Assembly: GCF_001509555.1 (NCBI RefSeq)
Contig: NZ_LMAS01000001.1
Location: forward strand, 626,969 to 690,968
Reading direction: 5' to 3'
DNA length: 64,000 nt
Source: Bacillus sp. FJAT-29937
GTDB lineage: Bacteria; Bacillota; Bacilli; Bacillales; Cytobacillaceae
Both the position numbers and the translations under genes were made by a program. This document shows, piece after piece, positions 1 through 10,200 of this stretch (positions within the stretch are counted from its first letter, which is position 1; every line of letters begins with the position of its first letter). The notes under the pieces are model-generated. The model searched no databases, was not told where the DNA came from, and worked only from the letters and a program-made list of their open reading frames with translations.

Positions 1-560
1 TATCCTACTTTCTTAAGACCGCTTAACGATTGATGATCTTCAAGTTTATTGTCAATTGGCCACCAAAAAATGATCCCCATAACAAACAATAAACTAGTAT
101 AGGCTGCGTGAAGCCAAAAACTTGTTTTAACTAAATCAAACACTAGAGGAATATGATAGATGGAGAATATCCCATTAAATAATAATAGGGCTACAACAGG
201 CTTTGTCATAAATGTAAGAACATTTTTTAAGGCTGATCTTTTAAACAAATAACGCCAAATCCAGGCTGGCACTCCCAAAACAATAAATTGTGGGATAACT
301 AGGCAAAGAATTGCCATCTGAATCATATGTGCATAAAACATGAGATGACCCATTAAATCAATTGGAGAGCCTTTTATTAAATATAAAAGGACAATAGCTA
401 TAGAAAAGTGAATAGCTTGGCCTACCCTTAACGGTTCGCTGTCAGAAAATTTCTTTCTATATTTAATTGTTACTAAAAAATAACCTACTAGCATTAGTGC
501 TAAAAAAAGAAAATAGTATGGGCTCCATAATGCTCGAAAACCAAAAATTTGAATTGCCAC
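1..560 (-). CDS. ctaG: Cytochrome c oxidase assembly factor CtaG (3' end cut by window edge)
   Basis: About 186 residues are present; the family is near 300 residues, so the C-terminal part lies outside the window. The start is a GTG at 558-560, preceded by an AAGGGGTGA ribosome-binding site seven bases away; an ATG seven bases upstream is in another frame. The product is hydrophobic with several membrane spans and contains a His/Met-rich helix (HLMFYAHMIQMA) typical of the caa3_CtaG family, which helps mature the CuB copper centre of caa3 oxidase. It follows ctaF in the ctaCDEFG order known from B. subtilis. The family call is secure. Confidence 0.88.
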   Translation of the reverse strand, partial: MAIQIFGFRALWSPYYFLFLALMLVGYFLVTIKYRKKFSDSEPLRVGQAIHFSIAIVLLYLIKGSPIDLMGHLMFYAHMIQMAILCLVIPQFIVLGVPAWIWRYLFKRSALKNVLTFMTKPVVALLLFNGIFSIYHIPLVFDLVKTSFWLHAAYTSLLFVMGIIFWWPIDNKLEDHQSLSGLKKVG

Positions 561-654
561 TGCATAATCACCCCTTCAAAAGAAGTCCTAATATTAATAC
601 TATTTCGTTAAACTAAAAAGAAAACCGGCTGACAGCCGATTTCCTTTCTATTTA

Positions 655-990
655 TTACCACCAAATAATTGTCGTGTAACACAGAATTGTTACAAATGCA
701 ATGAACATGCCAGAGTACATAAATAATTTTGGCGCTTCATGGCCTTCATGACTCATATGCATGAAGTAGTATAACTGAAATATTACTTGAACACCTGCAA
801 GGATTAAAATGAAAGGAATAATAAACCAGCCAGAAAATCCTTCATAGCCAACCGCAACGAATGCAACAAGCGTCAAGAAAATCATCAATGCAAATGAAAT
901 AATATGGTGTTTCATTTCTTCGGCACTTTTTCTGCGGCGATATTCAATGTCTACACGAGGGTTGCCTGAGTTTAATTGTTCATTTGTCAT
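655..990 (-). CDS. ctaF: Cytochrome c oxidase subunit IVB (caa3 type)
   Basis: This 111-residue membrane protein has three hydrophobic segments and matches the COX4_pro family in length and in its LYYFMHMSHEG stretch. It is the small fourth subunit of the caa3 oxidase, a structural or assembly subunit in the plasma membrane. The ATG is four bases beyond the ctaE stop, and its ribosome-binding site (GGTGGGA) lies inside the end of ctaE, so the two genes are probably translationally coupled. Confidence 0.93.
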   Translation of the reverse strand: MTNEQLNSGNPRVDIEYRRRKSAEEMKHHIISFALMIFLTLVAFVAVGYEGFSGWFIIPFILILAGVQVIFQLYYFMHMSHEGHEAPKLFMYSGMFIAFVTILCYTTIIWW

Positions 991-994
991 CAGT

Positions 995-1624
995 TTATCC
1001 CACCATTCCCATTAAATATACAACTGTAAAAATAAATACCCAAACAACATCAATGAAGTGCCAGTATAAACTAGCTACATAAAACTTTGGTGCATTGTAA
1101 AGGCTTAATCCACGTTTGCTGTTACGGATCATTAATGAAATAATCCAGCCTAATCCAAAGGCAACGTGAGCTCCGTGGAACCCTACTAGCGTATAGAATG
1201 CCGACCCAAACGCACTGCTTGTAAATTTATGGCCAAATTCATGAACATAATGGTTAAACTCATAAATCTCTAAACCTAAGAACGCCAGACCAAGCAATAC
1301 TGTAATGCCAAGCCATAATTGCATTTTCTTAAAATTAAAGTTTTTCATATGGTACATTGCATATACACTTGTTAATGAACTAGTCAAAAGAATCATTGTC
1401 ATTGCAAAAACAAGTGGAATTTCAAATAGATCCTTTGCTAATTTCATATCACTGCTAGGTACTGAATCCTTTAAAGCAAGATACGTTGCAAAGAGGGAGG
1501 CGAAGAGAACAGTCTCTCCACCTAGGAATAGCCAAAAGCCTAAAAATTTATTTTTACCCTCGAGGGTTTGCAGTTCAGGCGAAGCAGGCCATTTTTCAAC
1601 CGTCATTTTCTCTTCTGCGTGCAT
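995..1624 (-). CDS. ctaE: Cytochrome c oxidase subunit III (caa3 type)
   Basis: The 209-residue product has about five membrane segments and the subunit III hallmarks GFHGAHVAFG and YWHFIDVVWVFIF. Subunit III stabilises the catalytic core of the heme-copper oxidase. The start ATG shares one base with the ctaD stop (TAATG junction), which points to coupled translation. A second in-frame ATG six codons in is possible but less well placed. Confidence 0.95.
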   Translation of the reverse strand: MHAEEKMTVEKWPASPELQTLEGKNKFLGFWLFLGGETVLFASLFATYLALKDSVPSSDMKLAKDLFEIPLVFAMTMILLTSSLTSVYAMYHMKNFNFKKMQLWLGITVLLGLAFLGLEIYEFNHYVHEFGHKFTSSAFGSAFYTLVGFHGAHVAFGLGWIISLMIRNSKRGLSLYNAPKFYVASLYWHFIDVVWVFIFTVVYLMGMVG

Positions 1625-3507
1625 TATGCCTTAACCCCCTTATTGTTATCGTCGATATCATCCATTAATTCTTCTTTATGAATATGGTATCCATGATCGT
1701 CTTTTAAAGAGCGTGTAAGCATCGAACCAAAAGTGATCACTAAACCAAGAATTAATACTGGAATTCCCCATGTATTTCCTTCGTCTGAATGATACATTGC
1801 ACCAAATGCTGCAACGAACAATCCTAGTGAAATAACGAATGGAATAAATGAATTATTAGGCATATGAATATCACCTAAAGGCTCTGCAGGCACCATGCCT
1901 TTTTTGCCTTCCATTTTCTCGATCCAGTACGCATCAAGACCACGAACTAATGGTAATTGCTTAAAGTTATAGTATGGCGGCGGAGATGCAATTGCCCACT
2001 CAAGAGTACGGCCGTCACCCCAAGGATCATTGCCAACTTTAACATTCTTCACACTAGTCACAACAATGTTGATTAGCATAATAACAACAGCAACAGCCAT
2101 AAAGAATGCCCCAATTGTACTTACAAAGTTTCCAGATTCAAGACCTTGACCAGGAAGGAATGTGAAAATGCGTCGCGGCATTCCCCATAATCCTAAGAAA
2201 TGCTGGATAAAGAATGTTAAATGGAAACCAATAAAGAATAATACGAAAGTAATTTTTCCAAGGAATTCATTTAACATAGTTCCGAACATTTTAGGCCAGT
2301 AGAAATGTGTTCCAGCAAGTAATGCAAACACAACCCCACCAACAATTACATAGTGGAAGTGGGCAACAACGAAATAAGTATCATGATATTGATAATCCGC
2401 TGCAGCTGCACCAAGCATTACCCCAGTTACTCCACCCATTAGGAAGGAAGGAATAAATGCAATGGCATAAAGCATTGGTGTTGTAAATGTAATACTTCCA
2501 CCCCAAAGTGTAAATAACCAGTTGAAAATTTTAATCCCTGTCGGTACTGCAATCGCCATTGTCGCAACGGCAAAAATTGCATTAGCAATTGGACCTAAAC
2601 CAGTTGTAAACATATGGTGAGCCCATACCATGAATCCTAAGAAACCGATTAGTACGGTTGCGAATACCATTGAGGAGTATCCGAACAGACGCTTTCTTGC
2701 AAATACTGCAAAGATTTCCGAGAAAATACCAAATGCCGGTAAAATCAAGATATAAACCTCTGGGTGTCCGAAGATCCAGAAGAAGTGCTCCCAAATGATT
2801 GTATTTCCACCCATTGAAGCATCAAAGAAATTCGAACCGAACATACGGTCAAACATTAGTAAAAAGATACTTACTGTTAATGGAGGGAATGCAAATAGAA
2901 TTAGCGACGACGCAACAAAAGTCGTCCATGTAAACATTGGCATACGCATATAAGTCATTCCCGGCGCACGCATATTAATAATGGTTACAAGGAAGTTAAT
3001 TCCACCCATTAGCGTACCAAAACCTGAAATTTGCAATCCAAGTACATAGAAGTCTATTCCATGTCCTTCAGATGCGAGTGATAAAGATGCATAGGAAGTC
3101 CATCCAGCATCTGGAGCTCCTCCTAAAAACCATGATAGGTTTAAGAATACTCCACCAAAGAAGAATAACCAAAATCCTAAAGAGTTAAGGAAAGGGAATG
3201 CAACGTCACGAGCTCCAATTTGGAGTGGCATGACGGCGTTCATAAATCCTAATAACAATGGCATCGCGGCGAGAAATATCATCGTTGTGCCGTGCATTGT
3301 TAACATTTCATTAAATAATCCAGCACTGACAAAATCATTATTTGGTTTTATAAGCTGAATACGGATAATCATCGCTTCTATTCCACCGAGAAGGAAGAAG
3401 AATCCGCCAGCAAAAAGATAAAGGTGTGCAATTTTCTTATGGTCTACAGTTGTTAGATAATCCCAAAGAACCGCACCAAAACCTTTCTTTTGAGCAATGG
3501 TACTCAC
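1624..3507 (-). CDS. ctaD: Cytochrome c oxidase subunit I (caa3 type)
   Basis: This is the catalytic subunit, 627 residues with at least twelve membrane spans. It holds heme a, heme a3 and CuB. Visible motifs are HPEVYILILP (CuB His with the cross-linked Tyr), the HH pair in WAHHMFTTG, and HDTYFVVAHFHYV, which ligates both hemes. I chose the GTG at 3505-3507 because an AAAGGGAGG ribosome-binding site precedes it by seven bases; the longer reading from a TTG seven codons upstream would run through that site. The gene sits between ctaC and ctaE in one operon. Confidence 0.96.
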   Translation of the reverse strand: MSTIAQKKGFGAVLWDYLTTVDHKKIAHLYLFAGGFFFLLGGIEAMIIRIQLIKPNNDFVSAGLFNEMLTMHGTTMIFLAAMPLLLGFMNAVMPLQIGARDVAFPFLNSLGFWLFFFGGVFLNLSWFLGGAPDAGWTSYASLSLASEGHGIDFYVLGLQISGFGTLMGGINFLVTIINMRAPGMTYMRMPMFTWTTFVASSLILFAFPPLTVSIFLLMFDRMFGSNFFDASMGGNTIIWEHFFWIFGHPEVYILILPAFGIFSEIFAVFARKRLFGYSSMVFATVLIGFLGFMVWAHHMFTTGLGPIANAIFAVATMAIAVPTGIKIFNWLFTLWGGSITFTTPMLYAIAFIPSFLMGGVTGVMLGAAAADYQYHDTYFVVAHFHYVIVGGVVFALLAGTHFYWPKMFGTMLNEFLGKITFVLFFIGFHLTFFIQHFLGLWGMPRRIFTFLPGQGLESGNFVSTIGAFFMAVAVVIMLINIVVTSVKNVKVGNDPWGDGRTLEWAIASPPPYYNFKQLPLVRGLDAYWIEKMEGKKGMVPAEPLGDIHMPNNSFIPFVISLGLFVAAFGAMYHSDEGNTWGIPVLILGLVITFGSMLTRSLKDDHGYHIHKEELMDDIDDNNKGVKA

Positions 3508-3533
3508 AATTTTACCTCCCTTTAGCAATTACA

Positions 3534-4625
3534 CTATTTCCCCTGAACTTTTAATCCCATCAAATATTCAGTTAAGGCATTTAACTCATCATCAGTTAAT
3601 TCACCATTAGGACCAGAACCAGTATAAGTCCCAGTCATTTTATTAGCTGGCTTATATTTTTCAGGATCAGCCAACCAATTCTTCAAGTCTTGTTCTGTAT
3701 GATCCAAGATGCCGGCAATTTTCTCACGCTCACCAAAGTTTGTTAAGTTTGGTGCTAATCTTGCTGCCTCTGGAGTTGTGTTTGCAGGAGTTACTGCATG
3801 ACATCCGATACAGCTTTGATTAAAGATTTCCTGCCCTTGCTGTGCAGTAGCAGTAGTTGCCTGCATTGGCTCTTTAACACTTTGCATATCATTTACCCAT
3901 TGGTCGAATTCAGCCCGTGGAACTGCTTTCACTTTGAAATCCATTAAAGCGTGTGAAGGACCGCAAAGCTCAGCACATTTTCCGTAGAATACATTATTGA
4001 CGTCAGCTGATTTTTCATTATTAAATTCAAGCCAGAATTTATTTACGTTATCCGTGTTTGTATCTAATTTCCCACCAGCAGCTGGAATCCAGAATGAATG
4101 CTTAACATCCGAAGCTATTAGATTAAAGTAGACCCTTTCATCAGTTGGTACAACAAGGTCTTGGCTTGTAATGATTTCTTCGTTTGGATATTCAAATTCC
4201 CACCAGTAAAGATTAGCGCGTACATTTACTACAAGAGCATCTGTTTTGCCATCTTCATTTTTCTTTTCCATAGGAGACACATCAGCTAATTTAAATGTAG
4301 CTGAAACTGTTGGAACAGCTAAAACGAAAACAAGTAAGATCGGAATAACTGTCCATATAATTTCTAATGCGTGACTTCCTTCTACTTGTTTTGGGATTTT
4401 ATCGTCCTTACGACGGAATCTCACCAAAACGATAAAGAAAATCACTGCTACAATAGCAATTACCCCTACCATAATAGCCGTACTTAGCACCATCAAATCA
4501 TATTGTTCTTGTGCAACCTCACCTGCAGGCTGTAAAGTAGATAAATTTGCATTACCGCATGCAGATAGTATGAGCGCCAGAATCGCGAACAACGATGCAA
4601 GACGCCATTTTGCAAGCCTTTTCAT
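3534..4625 (-). CDS. ctaC: Cytochrome c oxidase subunit II with fused cytochrome c domain (caa3)
   Basis: 363 residues. Residues 1-23 form a lipoprotein signal ending in LILSAC (Cys23), then two membrane spans, then the CuA cupredoxin domain with the copper motif CAELCGPSHALM near 218-230. The C-terminal third is a class I cytochrome c: CIGCH at 272-276 binds heme, and the Met in PANKM (about 330) is the likely axial ligand. This fusion defines caa3 oxidases, which take electrons from membrane cytochrome c. It is the first gene of the ctaCDEF run. The ribosome-binding site (GAGGGG) is unusually far, about 12 bases, from the ATG. Confidence 0.96.
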   Translation of the reverse strand: MKRLAKWRLASLFAILALILSACGNANLSTLQPAGEVAQEQYDLMVLSTAIMVGVIAIVAVIFFIVLVRFRRKDDKIPKQVEGSHALEIIWTVIPILLVFVLAVPTVSATFKLADVSPMEKKNEDGKTDALVVNVRANLYWWEFEYPNEEIITSQDLVVPTDERVYFNLIASDVKHSFWIPAAGGKLDTNTDNVNKFWLEFNNEKSADVNNVFYGKCAELCGPSHALMDFKVKAVPRAEFDQWVNDMQSVKEPMQATTATAQQGQEIFNQSCIGCHAVTPANTTPEAARLAPNLTNFGEREKIAGILDHTEQDLKNWLADPEKYKPANKMTGTYTGSGPNGELTDDELNALTEYLMGLKVQGK

Positions 4626-4708
4626 AGCTTAATCAAACCCCTCTTTCGTATAATTTCTGTTTGAAATGTTTGATCGAAAAAATTATATATAAATTCTTTC
4701 TAACATTT

Positions 4709-4732
4709 AGGAAAAGAAAGAATTTCCTAACA
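4709..4732. promoter_or_regulatory. Inverted repeat upstream of ctaC
   Basis: TTAGGAAA and TTTCCTAA face each other across eight bases, about 85 bp upstream of ctaC in the 224-bp gap after ctaB. No T-tract follows, so it is not an obvious terminator. It could be an operator or a leader hairpin for the cta operon. The regulator is unknown. Confidence 0.35.
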
Positions 4733-4849
4733 AAGTTTATTATGTAGTATGCCTAAATAAAGGAAACTAATATTATGATATCTAATTTTTTTCATAGGGT
4801 TTGGGCCAAAGCACATCAAAATGCCTTGTAGCCCTCCCCTAAAATTATT

Positions 4850-5788
4850 TTATATTAATGTGATAATTACCATAGCTACAAACATAATAGTCAGATATTG
4901 TAGTGAATATACAAACATTAAAGTAGCCCATTTTATATCGTCTTTAAACTTTCTTGCATAAATTCCTGTTGCAATCCAGCCGATATTCAAAATAGTAGCG
5001 AGAACCAAAAAAGGAATCCCTAGATCTGGAAGCAAAAACGGAAGAGGCAATAATCCTGCCACCCATAAGTAAATGGATGTTTTCGTTCTTTTAAATCCTT
5101 TAACAACAGGAAGCATTGGTACATTTGCAGCTCGATATTCTTCACATCTTCTCATAGCAAGCGCATAAAAATGAGGAGGCTGCCAAAAAAACATAATTAA
5201 GAATAATCCCCATGCCATGATGTCAAGATTAGCATCTACCGCAGCCCATCCAATAAGTGGAGGTGCGGCTCCAGAAATACTTCCAATAATAGTGTTGGAA
5301 ACGTATCTCCGTTTTGACCAGATTGTATATAGAACAATATAACTAAATACCCCTACTAAACCAATCAAAGCTGCGGTTATAGTAGTGAGCATAAGCAATC
5401 CTGTACCAATTCCAATTAACAAAAAGCTTAAAATCGCCACTCTGGCAGGTGTTACCCTTCCAGTAACAGTTGGCCTGTTCTTCGTTCTTTCCATATAAGG
5501 ATCAATGTCTCGGTCAATATAATTATTTAGGGCACATGAGCCAGCAATAATTAGTGATGATCCTATTACAGTATAGAGAACAATATCCAAATTATTCAAA
5601 AAGCCTTTTCCTGTAAAGTGAAGTGCAAGCCATAAACCAGTAAAGGTTGTTATTAGATTAGAGTTTACAATTCCAATCTTAATCAGCGATAAAAAATCCT
5701 TCCAAGCTGTTGTCTTCGGCACTTCATTCTCCAGGCTACCACTGCTGTTTTCTAAACGAGCATTAATAAAGGCCCTCGAGTTAGACAT
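4850..5788 (-). CDS. ctaB: Protoheme IX farnesyltransferase (heme O synthase)
   Basis: 312-residue UbiA-family membrane enzyme that adds farnesyl to heme B to make heme O, the precursor of heme A for the oxidases. The first Asp-rich motif NNYIDRDID is present, followed by ERTKNRP, and there are about eight or nine membrane spans. The start is the ATG at 5786-5788 behind a perfect AAAGGAGG; an upstream in-frame extension has no ribosome-binding site. It is divergent from ctaA and upstream of ctaC. Confidence 0.95.
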   Translation of the reverse strand: MSNSRAFINARLENSSGSLENEVPKTTAWKDFLSLIKIGIVNSNLITTFTGLWLALHFTGKGFLNNLDIVLYTVIGSSLIIAGSCALNNYIDRDIDPYMERTKNRPTVTGRVTPARVAILSFLLIGIGTGLLMLTTITAALIGLVGVFSYIVLYTIWSKRRYVSNTIIGSISGAAPPLIGWAAVDANLDIMAWGLFLIMFFWQPPHFYALAMRRCEEYRAANVPMLPVVKGFKRTKTSIYLWVAGLLPLPFLLPDLGIPFLVLATILNIGWIATGIYARKFKDDIKWATLMFVYSLQYLTIMFVAMVIITLI

Positions 5789-6198
5789 ATTTCTTCCTCC
5801 TTTATCCCTTATCACAAATACGACAAAGATACTACAACTACTATAAAGCATTCTAGCTGACAATGCTATATTTGCAATAAAAAACGAAGAGCATTTCCAA
5901 TATGATGACAACCTTAATAGTTTTCTACTATTGTAATAGTATTAATACTGTTATTAAAATATCATGAAAAAGACATCTTCCTCTGTATATTAAATCACAC
6001 TTTTATCGTTTTTTGTGAATAATTTTCGAATAAATTATGAATAATTTGTGTCATTGTGTTTTTCCACTTAAATAATTGTTGCTTTTCTGCCATAATATAT
6101 AGGGTGTATGTAAATAAAACATTGATACTTTCATTATAATAAATGAAAAATTAATAGTGTACATAACGCTTTTAATATTTAGAAGAGGGTGAAGCACT
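5789..6198. other. Divergent ctaB-ctaA intergenic region (410 bp)
   Basis: AT-rich and without a convincing coding sequence. It must carry the promoters of both ctaB (left) and ctaA (right). A TTTGTGAAT word at 6012-6020 resembles the ResD-binding core. I could not place a clean sigma-A -35/-10 pair with confidence. Confidence 0.5.
6012..6020 (+). promoter_or_regulatory. Possible ResD-type site upstream of ctaA
   Basis: TTTGTGAAT equals the core word reported for ResD-bound promoters in B. subtilis, where ctaA is controlled by ResDE. A looser TTTGTGTCA follows at about 6045. The word is short and can arise by chance in AT-rich DNA, so this is tentative. Confidence 0.3.
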
Positions 6199-7167
6199 TT
6201 GCAACGATCACTTAAATGGTTCGCCGTATTAACAACAATCGGGATGCTGTTAGTCCTTTTAGGCGGAGCTCTTGTTACAAAAACCGATTCCGGCATGGGG
6301 TGTGGAGATTCCTGGCCGCTCTGTCATGGTGAAATTCTTCCAAAGAATATTACACCTGAATTAATTATTGAGCTTGCCCATCGGGTAGTTTCAGGTGGAG
6401 TAGGGATTATGGTTCTAATCCTTTCTGTTTGGACTTGGCGCTCGATCGGCCATATTCGTGAAACTAAATTTTTATCTATTACTTCTTTCTTTTTTCTCGT
6501 CCTTCAAGGTTTAATTGGGGCGGCCGCTGTTAAATGGGGACAATCTGATTTTGTTCTTGCCTTGCATTTTGGCATATCTTTAATTTCCTTTTCAACAGTT
6601 CTGCTGCTAACACTTCTCATATTTGAAGTCGATAAAAAGTTTGAAGCCGAAAAGATTGTCCTCGATAATAGAATGAAGAAGCATATAATAGGCGTGACAA
6701 TCTACAGCTATGTTGTCGTTTATACGGGAGCCCTTGTCAGACACGTAAATGCAAGTTTAGTGTGCAGAGATTGGCCGCTCTGCATTAACAGTTCTTTTTC
6801 CTTGCCTACTAATATGCATGAGTGGGTACAAATGGGGCATCGCGCCGCAGCTGGAATCATCTTTATATGGATTGCCTATATTACCTATATTGCTGTTAAA
6901 CATTATAAAGATCAAAAAGTCATTTACTGGGGCTGGATCATTTCCTTTATACTAGTGTCTTTACAAGTAATTGCAGGAGCCTTAGTTGTCATATCGAAAT
7001 TAAATTTATATATCGCATTGGCACATGCCTTCTTTATTTCTTGTTTATTTGGTGTTTTAAGTTACTTTATTCTTCTTTCCTCTCGCAGCAAGAGAAATGC
7101 TCAGTCGCTCGAAAAGGTAAAGGAAGATAAAAGAAGCCCGACAACGCCGCCAATTACAGTGCAATAA
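6199..7167 (+). CDS. ctaA: Heme A synthase
   Basis: 322-residue COX15/CtaA membrane protein that oxidises the C8 methyl of heme O to a formyl group, giving heme A. It has eight membrane helices in two similar halves. Heme-ligand histidines are visible in [24 protein letters not shown] and ALAHAFF. Both halves carry a Cys pair (CGDSWPLC and CRDWPLC), as in Bacillus-type CtaA. It starts at TTG behind GAGGGTGA. A bidirectional terminator separates it from pycA. Confidence 0.95.
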   Translation: MQRSLKWFAVLTTIGMLLVLLGGALVTKTDSGMGCGDSWPLCHGEILPKNITPELIIELAHRVVSGGVGIMVLILSVWTWRSIGHIRETKFLSITSFFFLVLQGLIGAAAVKWGQSDFVLALHFGISLISFSTVLLLTLLIFEVDKKFEAEKIVLDNRMKKHIIGVTIYSYVVVYTGALVRHVNASLVCRDWPLCINSSFSLPTNMHEWVQMGHRAAAGIIFIWIAYITYIAVKHYKDQKVIYWGWIISFILVSLQVIAGALVVISKLNLYIALAHAFFISCLFGVLSYFILLSSRSKRNAQSLEKVKEDKRSPTTPPITVQ

Positions 7168-7171
7168 AACA

Positions 7172-7216
7172 CAAAAAGAGTTGCAGTTCATTTCGACTGC
7201 AACTCTTCTATTTTAC
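7172..7216. terminator. Bidirectional terminator between ctaA and pycA
   Basis: An 11-bp perfect stem (7177-7187 with 7196-7206, AGAGTTGCAGT) has an A-run on the left and a T-run on the right, so it can stop transcription from both convergent genes. Confidence 0.85.
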
Positions 7217-10200
7217 TTTGAAATTTCAATTAGCAGATCGCCTGTTTGAATGGCTTCCCCATTTGAAACATAAATATCATCAATCACTCCTGAAAATGGA
7301 GCCTGTACGGTCGTTTCCATTTTCATTGCTTCTGTGATCATTAAATGGTCGCCTTTTTCAACTTTTTCTCCCTTTTTAACTAATACCTTAATTACCGTTC
7401 CCGGCATAGATGCTCCGATATGGTTTTCATTATGTGGATCTGCCATTATTTTTGATACTACAGTTGCTTTAATACTTTCATCCTTAATCACAACTTCACG
7501 TGCCTGGCCATTCAATTCAAAGTAGACAATTCTTGTACCATCCGCTTGTGGCTGCCCGATTGATATAAGCTTTACGATTAATGTTTTTCCAGTCTCTATT
7601 TCAATCGCAATCTCCTCTCCTAATCTCATTCCAAATAAAAAGGTTGGAGTATCAAGGACAGAGACATCCGAAAATTGCTCGACTGTTTTTGTATAATCCA
7701 TAAATACTTTCGGGTAGAGAGCGTATCCAAGCATATCAAAGCTTGTCACTTGTCTGCCGAGCTCTTTGAAAAGCTTATCTCTCATTGCTTCGAAATCAAC
7801 ATCTTCTAATAGCTCCCCAGCACGAACTGCAATTGGCTCTTTATTTTTCAAGACTACCTTCTGAAGTTCTTTTGGAAATCCGCCATATGGCTGCCCAAGA
7901 TAGCCTTCAAATAACTCAACAACAGAGTCTGGAAAATCTAGAGTCATCCCTTTATTGATAACATCATCTTCTGTTAATTGATTCTGAACCATATATAAGG
8001 CCATATCTCCAACTACCTTAGAAGATGGTGTAACCTTTACAATATCACCAAACATAAGGTTAACACGGGAATACATTTCCTTTACTTCATCCCATTTTTC
8101 CCCTAGCCCTACACCTTTAGCCTGCTGCTGAAGATTACTATATTGACCACCCGGCATTTCATGCTTATAGATTTCTGTATGTGGAGAAATCATACCGCTT
8201 TCGAAATCACGATAGTATTTTCTAATATCTTCCCAATAATAAGACAATTGTTCTAAAGCATCGATATTAATATTTGGTTTTCGGTCAGTGCCTTCTAAAG
8301 CATAATATAAGGAATTGGCGCTAGGCTGCGACGTTAATCCCGCCATTGAACTAACGGCAACATCAACAATATCAACCCCAGCTTCAATTGCTTTAGCGTA
8401 CATAAATAGTCCATTTCCACTTGTATCATGTGTATGAAGATGAATTGGAATATTAACCGTTTCTTTCAATTCAGAAATTAACTGGTAGGCTGCCTGCGGC
8501 TTTAATAAGCCGGCCATATCTTTAAGGCCTAAAATATGCGCACCTTGATTCTCAAGTTCCTTAGCTAACTCTTTATAATAATTAATATTATATTTCGATC
8601 TTGAAGGGTCTGTTATATCACCAGTATAACAAATAGCGGCTTCTGCAATTTTTCCATTTTGACGAACCGCATCAATGGCTACTTCCATCCCTTTAACCCA
8701 GTTTAGACTGTCGAAAATTCTGTACACATCGATTCCAGCCTGTGAAGACTTCTCAACGAATTCACGAATAACATTGTCAGGATAGTTCGCATACCCTACA
8801 GCATTAGCCCCTCTTAGCAGCATTTGGAATAAGATATTAGGCATCCTTTCTCTTAATGCCAGTAATCTTTCCCAAGGGTCCTCTTTCAGGAAGCGGTAAG
8901 CGACATCAAATGTAGCTCCTCCCCACATTTCAGAAGAAAACAGACCCGGCAATAGTTTAGCTGTTGGTTCAGCAATCCGTTTAATATCGTTTGTACGAAC
9001 ACGAGTGGCTAGCAATGATTGATGGGCATCACGGAATGTTGTATCAGTAAGCAGGACTTCCTTCTGTTCTTTAATCCATTTCACTAGACCATCTGCCCCG
9101 TGTTGTTCTAAGATTTGTTTCGTTCCATGCTGGAATTGCATTTCACTGCTTACTTTCGGTATTCTTGGCTGCTCAAAGATCGGCCGTTTTCTTTTCTCGA
9201 TACCAGGGAAACCATTAACTGTAACGTTTGCAATATACGAGAGCATTTTTGTTCCACGGTCTTTTCTTTTTGGAAACAGAAATAACTCCGGAGTTTTGTC
9301 GATAAAGGATGTATCGTATTCTCCTTTAAGAAACTTTTCATGTTTAACTACATTCTCTAAAAATGGAATATTTGTTTTGATTCCACGGATTCTAAATTCC
9401 TGAAGATTCCGAACCATTTTTGCAGCAGCTTGCTCAAATGTCATTGCCTGTGTTGATAATTTTACTAGTAATGAATCATAGTAAGGTGTAATGACTGCAC
9501 CTTGGAACCCATTACCTGCATCAAGCCGAACCCCAAAACCTCCGCCAGATCGGTATGCCATAATCTTTCCAGTATCAGGCATGAAATTATTTAAAGGATC
9601 TTCTGTTGTCACACGGGATTGAATAGCATACCCATTCACATGTATATTCTCCTGCGTTGGAACTCCAACCACATCACTATGAAGGGAATGACCTTCAGCA
9701 ACCAAAATCTGTGTGTGAACAATATCAATTCCCGTAACCATCTCGGTGATTGTATGCTCTACTTGGACACGCGGATTCACTTCAATAAAGTAAAATTCAT
9801 CACCAGATACTAAAAACTCAACAGTACCTGCGTTAATATAATCAACTTTTTTCATCAATCTTACTGCCGCTTCACAAATCTCATCTCTAAGTGTAGGAGA
9901 TAGAGATACACATGGAGCAACTTCAACTACTTTTTGGTGACGGCGTTGAACGGAGCAATCCCTTTCATATAAATGAACGATGTTTCCGTGTTTATCTCCA
10001 ATGATTTGAACCTCGATGTGCTTCGGCTTATCGATGAATTTCTCAACATAAACCTCATCATTGCCAAAAGCAGCTTTCGCTTCTGATTTGGCACGTTCGT
10101 ATGATTCCTTTACCTCTTCAAGATTATTGACAATTCTCATCCCTCTGCCGCCGCCGCCAAGAGAAGCTTTAATAATAATTGGGAAGCCGTAATTCTTTCC

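Noticed and set aside
1305..1668. Rightward reading frames of 60-109 residues inside ctaE
   Set aside because: They are antisense shadows of a clearly conserved gene and have no ribosome-binding site or family match.
7334..9813. Several short frames on the plus strand inside pycA
   Set aside because: Antisense to essential conserved domains of pyruvate carboxylase; no signals.
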